DNA of 6,737 nucleotides, taken from assembly GCA_012962735.1 (NCBI GenBank), contig DTXA01000430.1, forward strand, positions 1 through 6,737. Direction: 5' to 3'. The stretch is from Candidatus Latescibacterota bacterium. GTDB lineage: Bacteria > Latescibacterota > 4484-107 > B68-G9. The position numbers and the translations under genes were made by a program. The notes beneath the pieces were generated by a model. That model ran no database searches and had not been told where the DNA came from. It saw only the letters and a list, made by a program, of their open reading frames with translations. Below, one piece after another: positions 5,390 to 6,737 of the stretch (the first letter of the stretch is position 1; each line of letters starts with the position of its first letter).

Positions 5390-6737
5390 GCTACAACGTG
5401 CGCCGGTTCTTAGAACAGGCGCTCCGTTCGGTATTTGCGGCATTGGAGGGGTTGGAGGGGGAGGTGTGGGTGGTGGACAACGCCTCCTCGGACGGGAGCG
5501 CCCAGATGGTCAGGGAGCAGTTCCCCCAAGTGAAGCTAATCGCCAATAGGGAGAACGTAGGTTTTGCCCGAGCGAACAACCAGGCTGTCGAGCGGGCCCG
5601 GGGCAGGTACGTGCTCCTGCTTAACCCGGATACTGTGGTGCGCCAGGACACGTTCAGGGTTATGGTGCGGTTTATGGACGAGCATCCCGAGGCCGGCGCT
5701 GCGGGGTGTAAGGTGCTCAATCCCAACGGCACGCTGCAGTTAGCCTGCAGGAGGGGATTCCCTACACCTATGGTGGCGTTCTACAAGATAGTGGGCTTGA
5801 GCGCCCTCTTCCCCAAGAGCCAGAGGTTCGGGAGATACAATATGACGTATCTGGACCCGGACCAGGTGGCGGAAGTCGACGCTGTGTCCGGGTCGTTTAT
5901 GATGGTGCGCAGGGAGGTAGTGGAGAAGGTCGGGACCTTGGACCCCGAGTTCTTTATGTACGGGGAGGATATAGACTGGTGTTACCGGATCCAGCAGGCC
6001 GGGTGGAAGGTGTACTACCTGCCCCATACTGAGATCGTGCACTTCAAGGGGGAGAGCACGAAGACGGTCCCCCGGGTGAGGAACCAGGTGGAATTCTACC
6101 GGGCGATGTACCTTTTCGTGCGCAAACACCTGAGGCGCCATTTTATACCCGAGTGGATCCTGACTGCCGGGATCGTGCTGAAGGGAGTGGTCTCGTTGGT
6201 GGGGCGGGCGCTCTATAGGATGGCTTTCCCTATGGCGGACTTAGCGTTAAGCTTAATCGGGCTGACTTTGGGTATACTGACCAAGTTCGGGTATTTCCAT
6301 CCCCTGCCGCCCTACCGGGACATCCGCTCGTACATTATCGTGTACGGCGCCTGCGGGGCGGCATGGATCGGAGCGCTATGGGCCGCAGGGGCGTACGGGC
6401 CCAGGCGGTATTCGCCCTTGAGGGCCCTTTTGGGGACTTTTTTGGGGTTCTTGGCCGTGACATCTGCCCCCTTCTTCTGGAAGGAGTACGCCTTCTCTAG
6501 GCTTGTGCCCCTTTATGCCTTGATATACAACTGGATACTTCTCCCCGGATGGCGGGTGTTCGTGGGATGGCTGGGGAGGAAGAGCCGGGGGTTCAGGTTG
6601 GGGAGGAAAAGGGCCTTGGTCGTGGGGATGGGGCCCGAGGGGATGGCGTTCCTCCGGACCGTGCAGGACCATCCAGAGCTCAGGTACGATGTGGTGGGGT
6701 TCGTCACCGATGGGAGGGCGGTTGGGGAGGAGGTGGA
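5365..6737 (+). CDS. GT2 glycosyltransferase (WbbL/COG1216-like) fused to polyprenyl glycosylphosphotransferase N-terminal module, 3' partial
   Basis: The frame is open for 457 codons and runs off the right edge. The start is GTG at 5365: an in-frame TAG sits immediately before it (5362-5364), and AGGGGG lies 5 nt further up. Residues 1 to about 250 form a GT2 domain: VVIVSYNV (5-12), VVDNASSDGS (36-45), ENVGFARANNQ (63-73), LLLNPDTVV (84-92, with NPD as the DXD equivalent), SGSFMMVRR (175-183), YGEDIDWCYR (199-208) and HFKGEST (226-232). This is the rhamnosyltransferase/WbbL-type subfamily, fitting the rmlD two genes upstream. Residues about 264-400 hold roughly four to five hydrophobic segments (264-283, 289-311, 320-344, 353-371, 378-396) in the layout of a polyprenyl glycosylphosphotransferase membrane domain, including GAYGPRRYSPLRALLG. 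Residues 415 to about 450 (KRALVVGMGPEGMAFL, then YDVVGFVTDG) match the Rossmann-like CoA_binding_3 domain of those enzymes. The catalytic transferase domain, if present, lies beyond the window. It overlaps the upstream gene by 25 bp. The GT2 call is firm; the fusion partner is a good but by-eye match. Confidence 0.88.
   Translation, partial: MDLSVVIVSYNVRRFLEQALRSVFAALEGLEGEVWVVDNASSDGSAQMVREQFPQVKLIANRENVGFARANNQAVERARGRYVLLLNPDTVVRQDTFRVMVRFMDEHPEAGAAGCKVLNPNGTLQLACRRGFPTPMVAFYKIVGLSALFPKSQRFGRYNMTYLDPDQVAEVDAVSGSFMMVRREVVEKVGTLDPEFFMYGEDIDWCYRIQQAGWKVYYLPHTEIVHFKGESTKTVPRVRNQVEFYRAMYLFVRKHLRRHFIPEWILTAGIVLKGVVSLVGRALYRMAFPMADLALSLIGLTLGILTKFGYFHPLPPYRDIRSYIIVYGACGAAWIGALWAAGAYGPRRYSPLRALLGTFLGFLAVTSAPFFWKEYAFSRLVPLYALIYNWILLPGWRVFVGWLGRKSRGFRLGRKRALVVGMGPEGMAFLRTVQDHPELRYDVVGFVTDGRAVGEEV

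Noticed and set aside
5740..6141. 133-codon open frame on the - strand
   Set aside because: It is antisense to the GT2 domain, whose conserved motifs (SGSFMMVRR, GEDIDWCYR) are read on the + strand; the reverse translation shows no motif.
1..6737. tRNA, rRNA, CRISPR array, insertion sequence or terminator hairpins
   Set aside because: There is no intergenic space, no direct repeats with spacers, no transposase-like protein and no clear GC stem followed by a T tract at any gene end.

Overview
The window is packed with genes, all on the + strand. It holds five coding regions with no intergenic space: a gene tail open at the left edge, three complete genes and a gene head open at the right edge. 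Every junction is an overlap (4 bp ATGA, 16 or 28 bp, 4 bp GTGA, 25 bp), so it reads as the middle of one long, translationally coupled transcription unit. I saw no stand-alone promoter, terminator, RNA gene, insertion sequence or CRISPR array.

Organism. A cleaved signal peptide followed by an outer-membrane-type beta barrel means a diderm bacterium. The first protein combines calcium-loop (FG-GAP/VCBS-like) repeats with a C-terminal 'PNP...GLYLVRI' sandwich domain of the T9SS type A sorting / FlgD Ig-like kind. That pairing is typical of the Bacteroidetes/FCB group and of related uncultured phyla (for example WOR-3/Stahlbacteria, Hydrothermae or Zixibacteria-like lineages). The DNA is GC-rich with a strongly purine-loaded coding strand, arginine is mostly AGG, ATA is freely used for isoleucine, and the proteins are rich in E, R and Y and poor in Q. 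This suggests a thermophile. The phylum assignment is an inference.

Layout. (1) 2-847: C-terminal part of a secreted repeat protein with a sorting-type C-terminal domain. (2) 844-3807: a 987-aa exported protein with a zinc-peptidase (MA clan-like, HEFVH...E) domain, a TolB/PD40-type beta-propeller and a C-terminal outer-membrane beta barrel. (3) 3792-4652: an RmlD-type dTDP-4-dehydrorhamnose reductase. (4) 4649-5389: a DPM1-like polyprenyl-phosphate sugar synthase (GT2). (5) 5365 to beyond 6737: an N-terminal WbbL/COG1216-type GT2 glycosyltransferase joined in frame to the membrane and nucleotide-binding-like N-terminal half of a polyprenyl glycosylphosphotransferase.

How they may work together. 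Genes 3-5 look like envelope glycan assembly: making dTDP-rhamnose, loading a sugar on a lipid carrier, and adding a sugar by an enzyme fused to an initiating-transferase-like membrane module. Genes 1-2 look like cell-surface protein export or processing. Their coupling suggests a locus that builds a surface glycan and the proteins displayed with it, but this link rests on gene order alone. The most unusual item is the GT2 / glycosylphosphotransferase fusion at the right end, followed by the protease-propeller-barrel protein.
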